Source of the DNA: an uncultured Dorea sp.
GTDB taxonomy: Bacteria; Bacillota; Clostridia; Lachnospirales; Lachnospiraceae
DNA length: 46,432 bases
Direction: 5' to 3'
NCBI GenBank assembly: GCA_947063855.1
Contig: CAMSTW010000019.1
Location: 1 to 46,432 of the forward strand
Shown: in pieces, positions 1 to 10,200 of the stretch
How the letters are laid out: each line of letters starts with the position of its first letter
Position numbering within the stretch: the stretch's first letter is position 1
Notes under the pieces: generated by a model
The model's database searches: none
What the model was told of the DNA's origin: nothing
The model's input: only the letters and a program-made list of their open reading frames with translations
Program-made: the position numbers and the translations under genes

Positions 1-1
1 T

Positions 2-1525
2 CCGATCTACGAAGGCGGAGTTCATGGCTCGTCAATCGTGGGCGTCGTATACTTTGTCCCTCCGGAGACATTCCTGAACGACATCGTTTCTTCCATCAAG
101 GTCAGCGAGCATAACCGGGCGTATATGATCAACAATTCCGGAGATACCATCGCGGACACCACCCTGGATACCATCACCGTCCAGAATATAGAGTCCGAAT
201 CACAGAGCGATTCTTCTCTAAAGGAACTTGCAGACATCCATGCATCCATGCGTGAAGGAAAGAACGGCTTCGGAAGCTATAAGAGCGGAAAAGAGAGCAT
301 GTTCGCCGCATACGCCCCGGTCGGCGGCACGGATGGATGGAGCCTGGCTGTTGTCGCCCCGCAGAAGGATTATCTCTCTACTACATATTTTGATATTGTG
401 ATAAACCTGATCATGATGGTCGTCGCTATCCTGCTCTCTATCATCGTGGCGCTGAAGCTTGCAGGCAGCATCGGACGGCCTATGAAGGCGTGCGCGGAGC
501 GTATGCGCCTCCTGGTGGAAGGAGATCTGGAAACGCCGGTTCCGGAAGTTGTCAGCAAGGACGAGACCGGTATGCTGACAGAGTCTACTGCAGAACTGGT
601 AACCGGGCTGTCTGCCATCATCCATGATATCGGTTTTCTGCTCAGCGAGATGGCTAATCAGAATCTGGATATCCAGTCCCAGCACAGAGAAGCCTATGTC
701 GGCGACTTCCAGAGTATCCTGGAATCCATGCGCAACCTTAAGCTTGGATTAAGCGATATCCTCCGTCAGATTAATGTCTCTGCAGACCAGGTATCCAACG
801 CCAGCAATCAGGTATCCTCCAGCGCGCAGAATCTGAGCCAGGGTTCCGTTGAGCAGGCAAGTTCCGTACAGGAGCTCGCGGCACGGATCAGTGAGATCTC
901 CAATCAGGCGAAAGACACCGCCAGCGGTGCGCTGAACGTCCGCCGTCAGACACATCATGTCGGAGAAGGAGTCTCCGCGTGCAACCAGCAGATGCAGGAA
1001 TTAATGTCCGCCATGGAGAAGATTCATTCCAGATCAGACGAGATCGGCAAGATCATCAAGACCATCGAAGATATCGCATTCCAGACCAATATTCTGGCTC
1101 TGAACGCGGCTGTAGAGGCCGCCCGGGCCGGAGAAGCCGGCAAAGGCTTTGCCGTCGTGGCGGATGAGGTGCGTAATCTGGCCAGCAAATCTGCCGAAGC
1201 ATCAAAGAATACTTCTGTACTCATCACACATTCTACGGAAGCAGTGCAGACAGGTACGGAGATTGCACAGCACACAGCAGAGACCCTGCTGGAGGTTGTT
1301 GACAGCATCCAGTCCATGATCGGTTCTATCGACCAGATTGCTTCTGTATCGAATGAACAGTCTGACGCCGTATCACAGGTCAATGAAGGGATCAACCAGA
1401 TCACTTCTGTTGTACAGAGTAACAGCGCTACTGCAGAACAGAGCGCCGCTGCCAGCCAGGAGCTTTCAGCAGAGGCTGACAGCCTGAAGAAGCTGGTAGA
1501 CCAGTTTACATTTGCCAGGAACTAG
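2..1525 (+). CDS. Methyl-accepting chemotaxis protein, 5'-truncated by window edge
   Basis: This is the C-terminal part of a membrane chemoreceptor that senses a ligand outside the cell and signals to CheA/CheW. The reading frame is open to base 2, so the true start lies outside the window. In order it shows the end of an extracellular Cache-like sensor (ending near [10 protein letters not shown]), one transmembrane helix ([21 protein letters not shown]), a HAMP linker and a long signalling coiled coil. The highly conserved hairpin tip, with [18 protein letters not shown], is near 1080-1135. There is no C-terminal CheR-docking pentapeptide; the protein ends FTFARN. It is convergent with the downstream GntR gene across a shared terminator. 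The ligand cannot be told from this fragment. The family assignment is secure. Confidence 0.95.
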   Translation, partial: PIYEGGVHGSSIVGVVYFVPPETFLNDIVSSIKVSEHNRAYMINNSGDTIADTTLDTITVQNIESESQSDSSLKELADIHASMREGKNGFGSYKSGKESMFAAYAPVGGTDGWSLAVVAPQKDYLSTTYFDIVINLIMMVVAILLSIIVALKLAGSIGRPMKACAERMRLLVEGDLETPVPEVVSKDETGMLTESTAELVTGLSAIIHDIGFLLSEMANQNLDIQSQHREAYVGDFQSILESMRNLKLGLSDILRQINVSADQVSNASNQVSSSAQNLSQGSVEQASSVQELAARISEISNQAKDTASGALNVRRQTHHVGEGVSACNQQMQELMSAMEKIHSRSDEIGKIIKTIEDIAFQTNILALNAAVEAARAGEAGKGFAVVADEVRNLASKSAEASKNTSVLITHSTEAVQTGTEIAQHTAETLLEVVDSIQSMIGSIDQIASVSNEQSDAVSQVNEGINQITSVVQSNSATAEQSAAASQELSAEADSLKKLVDQFTFARN

Positions 1526-1562
1526 GTAAATTAAACTTCTAAGAATACATATCGGCAACAAC

Positions 1563-1613
1563 AAAACGGATATTTTCACAGACCCTGTTCTGTCCATGAA
1601 AATATCCGTTTTT
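1563..1613. terminator. Bidirectional intrinsic terminator between convergent genes
   Basis: A 16-base stem, AAAACGGATATTTTCA (1563-1578), pairs perfectly with 1597-1612. T-runs occur on both exits (TTTTTAT on plus, TTTTG on minus). It sits between the stop codons of the chemoreceptor and the GntR-type regulator, and can serve both. Confidence 0.88.
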
Positions 1614-2610
1614 ATCTGTAATTATACCGCCCAAGCGACTCTTCAAGATGCTCCTTCATCGCCTCCGACGCGCCCTTTGCATCCTTCGCCAGGATCAGCC
1701 CGTACACCTTCTGATGCTCCTCATAGATATCCCGGAGCTGTTCTTCATCCACCATACCGCTCCCGCTGACGTGACGCATAAGGTTGCTGATGGTCTGGAT
1801 CATACTGTATATCACCTGATTGCCCGAGCTCTCCGCGATACAGATATGGAATTCCAGATCTTCATTCAGGAACTCCTTAAAATCCTTCTCCACGAAAGCC
1901 TTATGGAGCCTGTGGGAGATCTCATGGAGCCTCCCCAGGTTCTCCTCATTCATATGCTCCGCCACCAGATAAGCCGCCTTCACTTCCAGGAGATTGCGCA
2001 CCTCCACGATACTGTCTATCTGGCTTCCGTTCAAAAACAGGGACCACGACAGCGGAATGATAAAGAAGCTTGCCTCGTTATTGCTGATGAAGGTCCCCTG
2101 TCCCGGCCGGATATCTATCATCCCCAGTACCTCCAAGACCTTCAGGGCCTCCCGGATCGCCGAGCGTCCCACGCCCATCTTAAGCGCCAGCACCCGGTCT
2201 GATTCGATCTTGTCGCCTTTCTTCAAACGCTTCTCGAAAATCTGCTCGGCAAAATGCATGGTAAGACGGTTCACCAGACGATTAATGCTCCCCTTCTTGG
2301 AGCCGCTCCCCAAAGACATATCTCCCGTCACATCATCCGGCAGGATCACATGAATCTTTTCCGCAAATTCCTCCGGCGGTATGGAAAACATGATAGACTC
2401 TATACCAAGCTTCTCCGACACCGCAAGTATCACCTCATTCATCCTTGCCCCGCCCTTTGATTCCAGATTGGAATAGGTCGCGATACTCATGGACGGCTTT
2501 GCGTCCGCGGCGGGAAGAAAACGCTCGATGAACTCTTTCTGTGTGAGCTTAAGCGCACTTCTCAGCAAGCGTAAGTTTTCCTTTTTATTTACCGAGTTCA
2601 TTCCTGTCAT
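1612..2610 (-). CDS. XRE-GntR/FCD fusion transcriptional regulator
   Basis: This 332-residue repressor-type protein is about 90 residues longer than ordinary FadR-like GntR proteins. Residues about 11-70 look like a Cro/C1-type helix-turn-helix (LRLLRSALKLTQKEF, then SIATYSNLESKG). Residues about 108-178 are a GntR winged helix (ESDRVLALKMGVGRSAIREA, ending RPGQGTFI). Residues about 195-325 form an FCD ligand domain with the usual metal-site residues D251, H255, H299 and H321. FCD domains commonly bind small carboxylates. The ATG at 2610 has a GGAGAG site six bases upstream. It lies just downstream of allC on the same strand, so control of ureide genes by an acidic intermediate is plausible but inferred. 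The double DNA-binding architecture is the odd point. Confidence 0.88.
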   Translation of the reverse strand: MTGMNSVNKKENLRLLRSALKLTQKEFIERFLPAADAKPSMSIATYSNLESKGGARMNEVILAVSEKLGIESIMFSIPPEEFAEKIHVILPDDVTGDMSLGSGSKKGSINRLVNRLTMHFAEQIFEKRLKKGDKIESDRVLALKMGVGRSAIREALKVLEVLGMIDIRPGQGTFISNNEASFFIIPLSWSLFLNGSQIDSIVEVRNLLEVKAAYLVAEHMNEENLGRLHEISHRLHKAFVEKDFKEFLNEDLEFHICIAESSGNQVIYSMIQTISNLMRHVSGSGMVDEEQLRDIYEEHQKVYGLILAKDAKGASEAMKEHLEESLGRYNYR

Positions 2611-2688
2611 ATATCTCTCCGTTTCTGAAGCATGTTAAAATTTTCTGCCTGTATGGTTGGGATGTTTTCAGGGACGGACGCGTCGCAT

Positions 2689-3930
2689 CTATTTCTCAAG
2701 AAGCTCTTTTGCAAGTTCTGTCATAATCACAGACGCCTTCGCGAAATCACTGTACTTGGTAAATTCTACCGGACAGTGGCTTCTTCCTTCCTTACTTGGA
2801 ACGAACAGCATCACAGTCGGGATCACCTGGCCGATCTCCAGCGCGTCATGACCTGCTCCGCTTGGAAGCTTCTTATAGCTGTAGCCTCTTGCCTTACAGC
2901 TCTCTTCCATGGTGTTCAGCATATCCTCAGACAGCCATACCGGCGTGATCACAAGCTTGGTGTCGATCTCGTAGCTTCCGCCCATCTCTTTCACTTCTCT
3001 GTCGAGGGCTGCACGGATCCTGTTGGCAATATCATTGATATTGTCGTTGTTCTTGGAACGGATATCTACCGTAAACTCTACCTTCTCGGCAACGATGTTC
3101 ATTCCGCCCGGAGTCGTGCGGATGAAGCCTGTGGTAGCAACGGTTCCGTCTGCCTTCTCACGCGCCCAGTCCGGAATCTTGGAGATGACCTTCGTCGCCG
3201 CGTCTACCGCGTCCATACGCATATCCATCGGCGTGGTTCCCGCATGGTCCGCCCTTCCGTGAACCGTTACCATGTAACGCTGGATCCCTACGATACAGTC
3301 TACAAGACCAAGCTCGATGTTCTCGGCGTCAAGCACCGGTCCCTGCTCGATATGTAACTCAAGGAACTGGCCAATCTTGGAGGTATCCCATTTGGCGTCC
3401 TCAATCTTCTCCGGATCAAGTCCGTATTCCTTCATAGCGTCATAGATGGTAATACCGTTGGTATCCGCAAAATTCCTGCAGTACTCTACGTCTCTGTTGC
3501 CAAGCATAGCCCCGGATCCGAAATATCCTGTTCCGAAACGCATACCCTCCTCGTCGCAGAATCCAACCGCAACGAAATCTCTCTTAGGAGTAATTCCCTC
3601 TTCCTTCAGCTGTCTTGCCACCTCGATGGCGCATACCGCTCCTGCGATACCGTCGAAGTCTCCTCCGTTCACTACAGAGTCAAAATGGGATCCCATCATA
3701 ACGCACGGTGCGTCCGGATCTGTTCCCTTCATCACTCCGATCACGTTGCCGGCAGCATCCTCTCTGACCTCGAGTCCTGCCTCTCCCATGATCTGCTTTA
3801 GGTAGTTCACTGCTCCTCTTGCCTCCGGAGTAAATGGAAGTCTCGTGCAGCCGTCTCCCGGTGTCGCTGTAAACTGCTTCAGACTCTCCAGATCCTTCGC
3901 TATTCTGCCTGTAATCTCTTCAATCGCCAT
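2689..3930 (-). CDS. allC: Allantoate amidohydrolase (M20 family)
   Basis: This cytoplasmic metal-dependent amidase releases NH3 and CO2 from allantoate to give ureidoglycine. Its 413 residues match the usual AllC length. Metal-site motifs are visible: GSHFDSV (H82), GGDFDG (D93), CDEEGMRFG (E127/E128), ELHIEQGP (H193) and SHCPVEF (H385). The dimerisation-domain motif RADHAGTTPMDMRMD is near residue 228. The start ATG follows AAAGGAGAAACATT. Close relatives hydrolyse N-carbamoyl amino acids, and family membership alone does not separate them. The neighbouring allE, allD, allFG and carbamate kinase genes make the allantoate assignment strong. It is the last catabolic gene of unit A, before the GntR-type regulator. 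Confidence 0.9.
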   Translation of the reverse strand: MAIEEITGRIAKDLESLKQFTATPGDGCTRLPFTPEARGAVNYLKQIMGEAGLEVREDAAGNVIGVMKGTDPDAPCVMMGSHFDSVVNGGDFDGIAGAVCAIEVARQLKEEGITPKRDFVAVGFCDEEGMRFGTGYFGSGAMLGNRDVEYCRNFADTNGITIYDAMKEYGLDPEKIEDAKWDTSKIGQFLELHIEQGPVLDAENIELGLVDCIVGIQRYMVTVHGRADHAGTTPMDMRMDAVDAATKVISKIPDWAREKADGTVATTGFIRTTPGGMNIVAEKVEFTVDIRSKNNDNINDIANRIRAALDREVKEMGGSYEIDTKLVITPVWLSEDMLNTMEESCKARGYSYKKLPSGAGHDALEIGQVIPTVMLFVPSKEGRSHCPVEFTKYSDFAKASVIMTELAKELLEK

Positions 3931-3948
3931 AATGTTTCTCCTTTCATG

Positions 3949-4146
3949 TTATTTCTTTGGCTTTATTATAAATGTTTTTACCGGCGAATACAACATGGCC
4001 GCCACCATAATTACAAATCCCACCAGGCAAATGGTGTCATTTGCACTGCCAAGACCTGCCAGTATGATGAAAAACGCAGCCATGATCACGATAAAAGCGA
4101 TTGTAAGTCCGCCTTCTTTTGTTTGAAAAAAACTCTTCTTCTCCAT
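3949..4146 (-). CDS. Small two-helix membrane protein (65 aa) of unknown function
   Basis: I do not recognise this family. The 65-residue protein has a short charged N-terminus (MEKKSFFQTKEG), two hydrophobic helices (about residues 14-35 and 40-56) joined by a short loop (GSANDTI), and a basic tail ending KPKK. This predicts two membrane passes with both ends in the cytoplasm. It lies between the LctP-type permease and allC on the same strand, 18 bases before allC. The nearest good Shine-Dalgarno motif (GGAG) is about 17 bases upstream of the ATG, which is far, so translation may be weak or coupled. Its placement suggests a permease partner or small transport subunit; that is inference. Confidence 0.7.
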   Translation of the reverse strand: MEKKSFFQTKEGGLTIAFIVIMAAFFIILAGLGSANDTICLVGFVIMVAAMLYSPVKTFIIKPKK

Positions 4147-4245
4147 AATAATCTACTCAGACTCTCCTTTCCGCCGGAAATGCACGCTCTTACGCCTGTA
4201 CATTCACCAGCAGCAACACATCCACGGTATCCACTATATTTCTAT

Positions 4246-5859
4246 TCAGATTGCAACAAGCACGAATAAGATCGCACCGATTACAATCGTGGTCGGCACC
4301 GTCAGCGCAATGATCTTCTTAAGAACCTCACCCTCTCGTCCAAGGATGCTGGCTGTCGTCGTTCCAAGGATGATCTTGCTTGGGCTGACCGCGCTTCCGA
4401 TGGCTCCGCCTGCCGACTGCGCGCCTAAGATTGCCGACGGATCCACATTCAGCAGATTCGCCGTCGTCATCTGGAATCCGCCGAACAGGATGTTAGAGCT
4501 CATGTTGCTTCCTGTCATGAAGGTTCCAAGAAGTCCTACGAACGGCGCCAGGATCACATAGACCTTGCCAAGTACATTTGCGATTCCATTGGCAAGCACC
4601 ACCGTCTGTCCGGTTCCGTCCATAATCTTCGACATGATGACCAGACCGATGACTGCGATACCTGACGGCATGGTCATGGATACAGACTTCACGAAGATCC
4701 TCTTCACTCCGCCTTCCCTGATCCATCCATGCTTCTTATAATAGAGAAGTCCGATGATCGCTGATATAAACAGGAACATGCTGGCATGAGTAAACGGTGA
4801 GAATGGCGAGAAGCTCTCCACCGCCGCATTCACATGCCCGTATCCCGTCGAAGTCTCCGGGAACGACAAACCAAATGATATCTGTCCCAATAACGCGTTG
4901 ACCGGCTTCACCAGCAGCACGATCAGCGTAAGGGCTGAAAGCAGGAAGTATGGCACAAATGCCTGAACCAGAGTCATATCTGACGGCGCTTCGCTTCCCT
5001 GCGTCTGTCCCCCGAACTCACGGTTCATGATCGGACTGTCTTCGATACTCCACTCTTCATTGTACATCTTGATCCTTCCAAGCAGCAGGATCACAATCAG
5101 CGATACACACGCCGGAACGAAGCAGCAGATGGTTGTGTTGACCTGGCTTAACAGAAGTTCTCCGCCGCCCTGGATCACTGCCATAAGTGTTACCGCCGGA
5201 AGTCCCTTCTTAAGCGCCTTGCCCTTGCCGTAGAACCAGCAGGTGGCGAAACCCCCGATGGCATTCCAGAACCAGATAAATGCAGCCGTCCACATCGCCG
5301 TCACCAGATACTCCTTACTGCCGGCAGAAAGCCCCGCCGACATGGCAAGTGAATCCCACGCCGCGCCAAGGGTTCCGAAGGTATTGCCCCACGCCTGGCC
5401 AAGAAGCGGAATGATGACCGCCCACAACGGCTTCACGCCGATACCTATAAGAAGGGGAGCGCCCACGGCTACCGGAACGCCGAATCCCGTAATTCCCTGA
5501 AGAAAGCTTTCAAATATCCACCCCATCGCAAGCACCAGAAGCAGCTCGTTGGGCAGCAGCTTCCTCATACCGTTACGGATCACAAGAAACGCCTTCGCCT
5601 CATCGCCCACCTGATACATCAGGATCGCCGTCCAGACTATGATCAGGATGATCAGCGCGTTCCAGACTCCCTTGGCGCTCTCGGCCGCAATCAGCCGGAT
5701 ATTCGCCTTGAAGAATACAAGACCCGTGAAAATCGTAATCATAAGTCCCACCGGTGCAGCTTCCGTTGCACCCCAGTTAAATTTTATCATTAAAATCAAC
5801 AGTACGATAATGGGCAGAAACGCCATTATCCACATAAACAGATTAATTGGTATATTCAT
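4246..5859 (-). CDS. LctP-family permease (lactate/glycolate permease family)
   Basis: This is a polytopic inner-membrane transporter of about 537 residues with many hydrophobic segments. It carries LctP family features: the N-terminal PINLFMWIMAFLPI helix, the QGITGFGVPVAVGAPLL segment, LLGQAWGNTFGTLGAAWDSL, and the late FMTGSNMSSNILFG and GGAIGSAVSPSKIILG segments. Known members move L-lactate, D-lactate and glycolate with protons. A TTG five codons upstream could extend the frame to 5874, but GGAGAGGG sits five bases before the ATG at 5859, which I take as the start. It sits between carbamate kinase and allC in the allantoin operon. Oxamate, the expected end product, is an analogue of pyruvate and lactate, so an oxamate exporter is my favoured but unproven role. 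Import of lactate, glycolate or an acidic ureide is the alternative. Confidence 0.88.
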   Translation of the reverse strand: MNIPINLFMWIMAFLPIIVLLILMIKFNWGATEAAPVGLMITIFTGLVFFKANIRLIAAESAKGVWNALIILIIVWTAILMYQVGDEAKAFLVIRNGMRKLLPNELLLVLAMGWIFESFLQGITGFGVPVAVGAPLLIGIGVKPLWAVIIPLLGQAWGNTFGTLGAAWDSLAMSAGLSAGSKEYLVTAMWTAAFIWFWNAIGGFATCWFYGKGKALKKGLPAVTLMAVIQGGGELLLSQVNTTICCFVPACVSLIVILLLGRIKMYNEEWSIEDSPIMNREFGGQTQGSEAPSDMTLVQAFVPYFLLSALTLIVLLVKPVNALLGQISFGLSFPETSTGYGHVNAAVESFSPFSPFTHASMFLFISAIIGLLYYKKHGWIREGGVKRIFVKSVSMTMPSGIAVIGLVIMSKIMDGTGQTVVLANGIANVLGKVYVILAPFVGLLGTFMTGSNMSSNILFGGFQMTTANLLNVDPSAILGAQSAGGAIGSAVSPSKIILGTTTASILGREGEVLKKIIALTVPTTIVIGAILFVLVAI

Positions 5860-5914
5860 GTTCCCTCTCCTCAACTACTCATACTTTATGTAATCGGTTA
5901 TTCTTAAAGATATA

Positions 5915-5965
5915 GCGGGCTGGGACTATCCTTTCTTTCATCAAGACCGTGAAGTCGCAGCCCGC
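5915..5965 (-). repeat. Intercistronic inverted repeat, carbamate kinase to permease
   Basis: GCGGGCTGGGACT (5915-5927) pairs with the region ending at 5965, with one mismatch in about 13 positions and a loop of about 25 bases. Neither side has a clear T-run. It is more likely an mRNA stability or attenuation hairpin than a full terminator. Confidence 0.5.
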
Positions 5966-6014
5966 CTGTTTGCCAAAATCATTCCGTTACACAAATGTCA
6001 TATTTCGATACTCA

Positions 6015-6032
6015 TTGGCGGATTGCCGCCAA
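6015..6032 (-). repeat. Short hairpin just downstream of carbamate kinase
   Basis: TTGGCGG, loop ATTG, CCGCCAA form a perfect 7-base-pair stem 15 bases after the carbamate kinase stop. No T-run follows on the minus strand, so read-through into the permease gene is expected. Confidence 0.5.
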
Positions 6033-6046
6033 CTTCTGTTACCTGA

Positions 6047-6985
6047 CTATGAGTGTATTACCGTTCCAGTCTCCCCGGCAATTCCCGCCGCCGCCTTGTC
6101 AAGCAGCGTGATCAGGGCGTGCCTGCCCTCTCCGGATTCTGCGAAACGGATCGCCGCCTCTACCTTTGGAAGCATGGAACCTTTCGCAAACTGCTCCTGG
6201 GCAATATATTCCTTCGCCTGCTCTACCGTGAGGTCAGACAACCACTCCTGGTTCTCCTTGCCCCAGTTGATGGCGACCTTCTCTACCGCAGTCAGGATTA
6301 CCAGATGGTCCGCGCCAAGCTGTGACGCCAGAAGGCTGCTGGCGTTATCCTTGTCAATAACCGCGTTGACGCCTACCAGACGTCCTTCCGCGTCGCTGAC
6401 CACCGGGATTCCGCCGCCGCCGCAGGTAATCACGATATGGCCGGCGTCCACCAGGGTCTTGATGGTCTGAAGCTCGCGGATCCTCTTTGGCATCGGGGAT
6501 GCGACTACAATACGATAGCCTCTTCCCGCGTCTTCCATACAGCGGATGCCGTTTGCCTCGTTCTCGTCTGCCTCTTCCTTCGTCAGGAATCTTCCGATCG
6601 GCTTCGTTGGGTTCTCGAATGCCGGATCGTCCTTATCCACCTCTACCTGAGACAGGATGGTAGATACCTTGCCGTCGATATTACGGCTTAATAATTCATA
6701 TTTAATTGCATTCTGCAGGTCAATCCCGATGTAGCCCTGACTCATGGCCACGCTGGTGGGAAGCGGCACCTGCTTATAGTTCTGCTGCATCACGATCAGA
6801 TTATCCATCGCATTCTGGATCATGCCCACCTGGGGGCCGTTACCGTGTGTGACGATGATGTCTAATCCCTGCTCTGCAAGATCCACGATCACCTTCGCGG
6901 TCTTTGCAACAGCTTCCTTCTGCTCTTCTATATCCTTGCCAAGGGCATTTCCGCCAAGGGCAATGACAACTTTTTTCTTTTCCAT
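6047..6985 (-). CDS. allK: Carbamate kinase
   Basis: This enzyme converts carbamoyl phosphate plus ADP to carbamate plus ATP, the energy-conserving last step of anaerobic allantoin use. The 312-residue length is typical. Signature segments are ALGGNALG (residues 9-16), THGNGPQVG, SQGYIG and the nucleotide-site motif CGGGGIPV. The start has TAGGAG seven bases upstream. The arginine deiminase homologue ArcC is the same family. The immediate upstream neighbour is the AllF-AllG carbamoyltransferase, which should supply carbamoyl phosphate, so I use the allantoin-pathway symbol. No arginine deiminase genes are in the window. Confidence 0.93.
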   Translation of the reverse strand: MEKKKVVIALGGNALGKDIEEQKEAVAKTAKVIVDLAEQGLDIIVTHGNGPQVGMIQNAMDNLIVMQQNYKQVPLPTSVAMSQGYIGIDLQNAIKYELLSRNIDGKVSTILSQVEVDKDDPAFENPTKPIGRFLTKEEADENEANGIRCMEDAGRGYRIVVASPMPKRIRELQTIKTLVDAGHIVITCGGGGIPVVSDAEGRLVGVNAVIDKDNASSLLASQLGADHLVILTAVEKVAINWGKENQEWLSDLTVEQAKEYIAQEQFAKGSMLPKVEAAIRFAESGEGRHALITLLDKAAAGIAGETGTVIHS

Positions 6986-7016
6986 AGATATCTCCTACTC
7001 TGGACTCTTAAATCTC

Positions 7017-7049
7017 AAATACGGCGGATCCTGTCCGCATGCCGTATTT
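7017..7049 (-). repeat. Hairpin in carbamate kinase leader
   Basis: AAATACGGC (7017-7025) and GCCGTATTT (7041-7049) are perfect inverted 9-mers with a short internal GGA/TCC pairing. The hairpin lies about 30 bases upstream of the carbamate kinase start, between it and the AllF-AllG gene. The minus-strand exit has only a broken T-run. Possible roles are attenuation or transcript-end protection. Confidence 0.55.
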
Positions 7050-7086
7050 TATTTATCTGTATTCTCATACCAGTCTGCTATTAACC

Positions 7087-7189
7087 GGCAGATGACTGCT
7101 TCCCGTTCCCATAGCCAGTATATCAGTACTTCGTTTTCTCATCTTCGCATCAATCTTGAAACAGTGCCCGATAAGCACAGTCATCTGCC
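7087..7189. repeat. Separated 12-bp inverted repeat in allFG-carbamate kinase spacer
   Basis: GGCAGATGACTG (7087-7098) is repeated in perfect inverted form at 7178-7189, 79 bases away. The 10-mer GCCAGTATAT also occurs twice directly, near 7114 and 7187. The whole spacer 6986-7255 has no convincing reading frame. Function unknown. Confidence 0.55.
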
Positions 7190-7255
7190 AGTATATGTCA
7201 GTCAAAGGCCTTGCCGCAAGCGGCGAAAATCTAACTTATAAAAGGTCCGGCCGGA

Positions 7256-10200
7256 CTATGCCTCAAACCCAAGCTTCTTCGCGTAAGCCCTTACAGCCTT
7301 CTCGAAGCACTCGATCGGCGGATGTACCGTACCTGCGCCGATCTGTCCTCTTCCGGCAACCTTGTTGGCGATACCGGTATTGATGACCGGAGTGATTCCC
7401 TTCTCTACAACCAGCCTTGCGTCGATACCTAAGCAGATGCCCTGGAAGTTCCAGGTCGGAACTGTAAAGTTCGGGTTCCTGTCGATACAGATCTCCGTCA
7501 TCTCGTTGCTGGTGCGAAGTGCGTCCTCATAGCCGCCTGCTCCTACGAATCTTGTAACCGCCGGAGCCGCGATCATAGCCATACCGCCCACGCCAAAGGT
7601 CTCTGTGATGGCGCTGTCTCCCATATCCGGGCACGCATCCTCTGCGTCGTAGCCTGTGAAATAGAGTCCCTGCGGAGTATTTACCGGGCCTGTGAACCAC
7701 TCGTCGCCCATACCTGCGATACGGATACCGAATTCATAACCATTCCGGCACATAGCGGTAACGATGGTTCCGTCTGTATCCTTTCTTGCGTCGTCCATAA
7801 CAGCCTTGCCTGTAGCCATCATGATATTCAGGAAGAACTGGTCTGTGTCGGCTAAGAACTTAATCACGTCATAACGATCCTTCTCATCCATCTCCATGGC
7901 TGTGATGATCGGAGCTACTTCCTTGAGGAATGCAAGAGAAGCGGCGATATTTCTCTGATGGAACTCGTCTCCCATAGCGACTGCCTTCGCAATCAGCGGA
8001 TTGATCGCAAGTCCGTTCTCCATAGAACGAAGCGCCTTGCCAAGCGTCGGTCCGAGAACGTCTCTCATCCAGCGCAGACGGTTTACAACCTCTTCGTCAT
8101 ATGCGCCGAAACGAAGCACCTTGCCGATACCTTCATTCATCGTACAGTACGCCTTGTTGCCGCCTGTCTCATTCTCTACTACGAATACTGCCATGTTCGG
8201 GGATGTGATACCGCCCATTGGTCCTACCGCGTTGCAGTGGTGGCATGGAATGAACTTGATCTCTCCGCCCTCTAACATCTTTCTTGCTTCTTCCTCGGTA
8301 GACGCCCACTCTTCGAACATCACCGCGCCCACGCATGATCCCTGCATCGGGTCCGGCATATTCTCGTAAGCCACCGGAGGACCTGCATGAAGGATGACCT
8401 TGCCGCCATTCTCGGCGAATTCCGGGATCACTTCCTTCGCACGTACATTGTCCTTAAGTACCGGCTGGCTTGCCACAACCTTTGCGATCACCGCACGGTT
8501 CAGCTCGTCGATTCCTTCGTAATTTCTCAGGAAGTTAAGGGTCTTGATAAGCTCAACATTTCCTCCTGCCGGCGGCTGCCAGTCATACTGTACCACCTCG
8601 CATCCGAACTGCTCTACAACCTCTGCGAAGCTCTTAAGGCCGATGTTGATGATGTTCGGCTTGTCGGACAGCAGTGCGCGCAGCTTATCAGACGGCGCGT
8701 TCTTCGCAACCTCTGCAACTTCCTTCGCACGAATCTCTTTTACCGGCTCCTCGAAGTCTCTTCCGATTGCACGGATTGCTGTACGGCATGCAAGCTTGTT
8801 GTTCTCGCATACGATCACGCCTGCGCCCTTTAACTTGTTCACTGCCTCGTCGTATCCCTGGAAGTCGCTTCTTGTACCGCATACCGTAGCGATGAAGAAT
8901 ACCTTTCTTCCCTGTGACTCTGCTTTCTCTTTCAGAGCAACGATGGATGGAAGGAGCGCGCCTGCCATATCTGCGTGTGAACCGTAGCCGAGCATGATAT
9001 CAAGAAGGACTGCTCCTGTCGTCGGATCGTCTACCGCTTCCTGCATGCACTCGATACGCTTGGCCGGGTCGATCATCGGATGGGGCTTGCCCTGTGTATA
9101 AGCGTCGTCGCCAAGGTCAACTACGATATTGCCGTCTAACTGAAGCATATAGCCTTCGATATCCTCCGGCGGTACTTTGCAGTTCATGGCGTCTTTGATC
9201 AGCATAGCCGCCTCGTTGGCAAGGGTTCCGCCTGAATAATATGCCTTAATGGTCTTGCCGTCCTCTGCCTTGTAGAACTCGGACTCATCTATATCAATCG
9301 TAGCTTCCGCAACCTCTGCGCCTCTTACCAGGCTGACTGCCTTACGTGCCGCCTCATCAAGCGTATAGCAGTGATAGAAGTTCTCCTCGTGGTATTCCGG
9401 CTTCTCGCCTACGAATAAGGTAACCACCGGTTTGCTGAAATTAGAAAGCCGCGCGGAGATCATGTCGCGTACTTCTTTTGCCGGCGGCTTGGACACGATC
9501 ACAAGTACCTTAACTGCATCGTCGTCTTCCATGGCGTCGATCATATCCATCATGGTGATTCCGCCGATCTTCGCGTTCAGGTCACGCCCGCCGATACCAA
9601 TCGCGTTGGTCACGCCTTCGCCTAACCGGTCAATGATGGTAGTAAGTTCCTGGATACCGGTTCCTGACGCGCCGATGATGCCGATGGAGCCTTTGGTAAC
9701 CTTGTTGGTAAATGCAATCGGAACTCCCTGGATAATACCAGTACCGCAGTCCGGACCCATAACGGCAAGTCCCTTAGCATGAGCCTTCTCCTTTAACGCC
9801 TTCTCATCCTCAACCGTTACATTGTCGGAGAACATGAATACATTCAGGCCCTCGTCAAGTGCGCGGTCTGCCTCAAGAGCCGCGTATGCTCCCGGGATGG
9901 AGATCACCGCAAGATTCGCCTCCGGAGCCTTCTTAAGCGCTTTGTCCCATGATTTTACACTCTCGGCGCCTTTCTTGCCTTCCGCCGCCGTGGACTGCTT
10001 CTTAAGGAACTCTTCCACCTTCTCAAGAACGACGTCGAGTACGCCGTCCTCCTCAATATCCGCTACAACTACCATATCATTTGCGGTAGCCGCCATCAGC
10101 TCTTCCGTATCAAGTCCGCTTGACTTAAAAATATCCTTATTGGCAGGAGTCGCCATCATGACCTGGATCTTGTTCACTCCTTCTACGGAGGAAATCTCAT

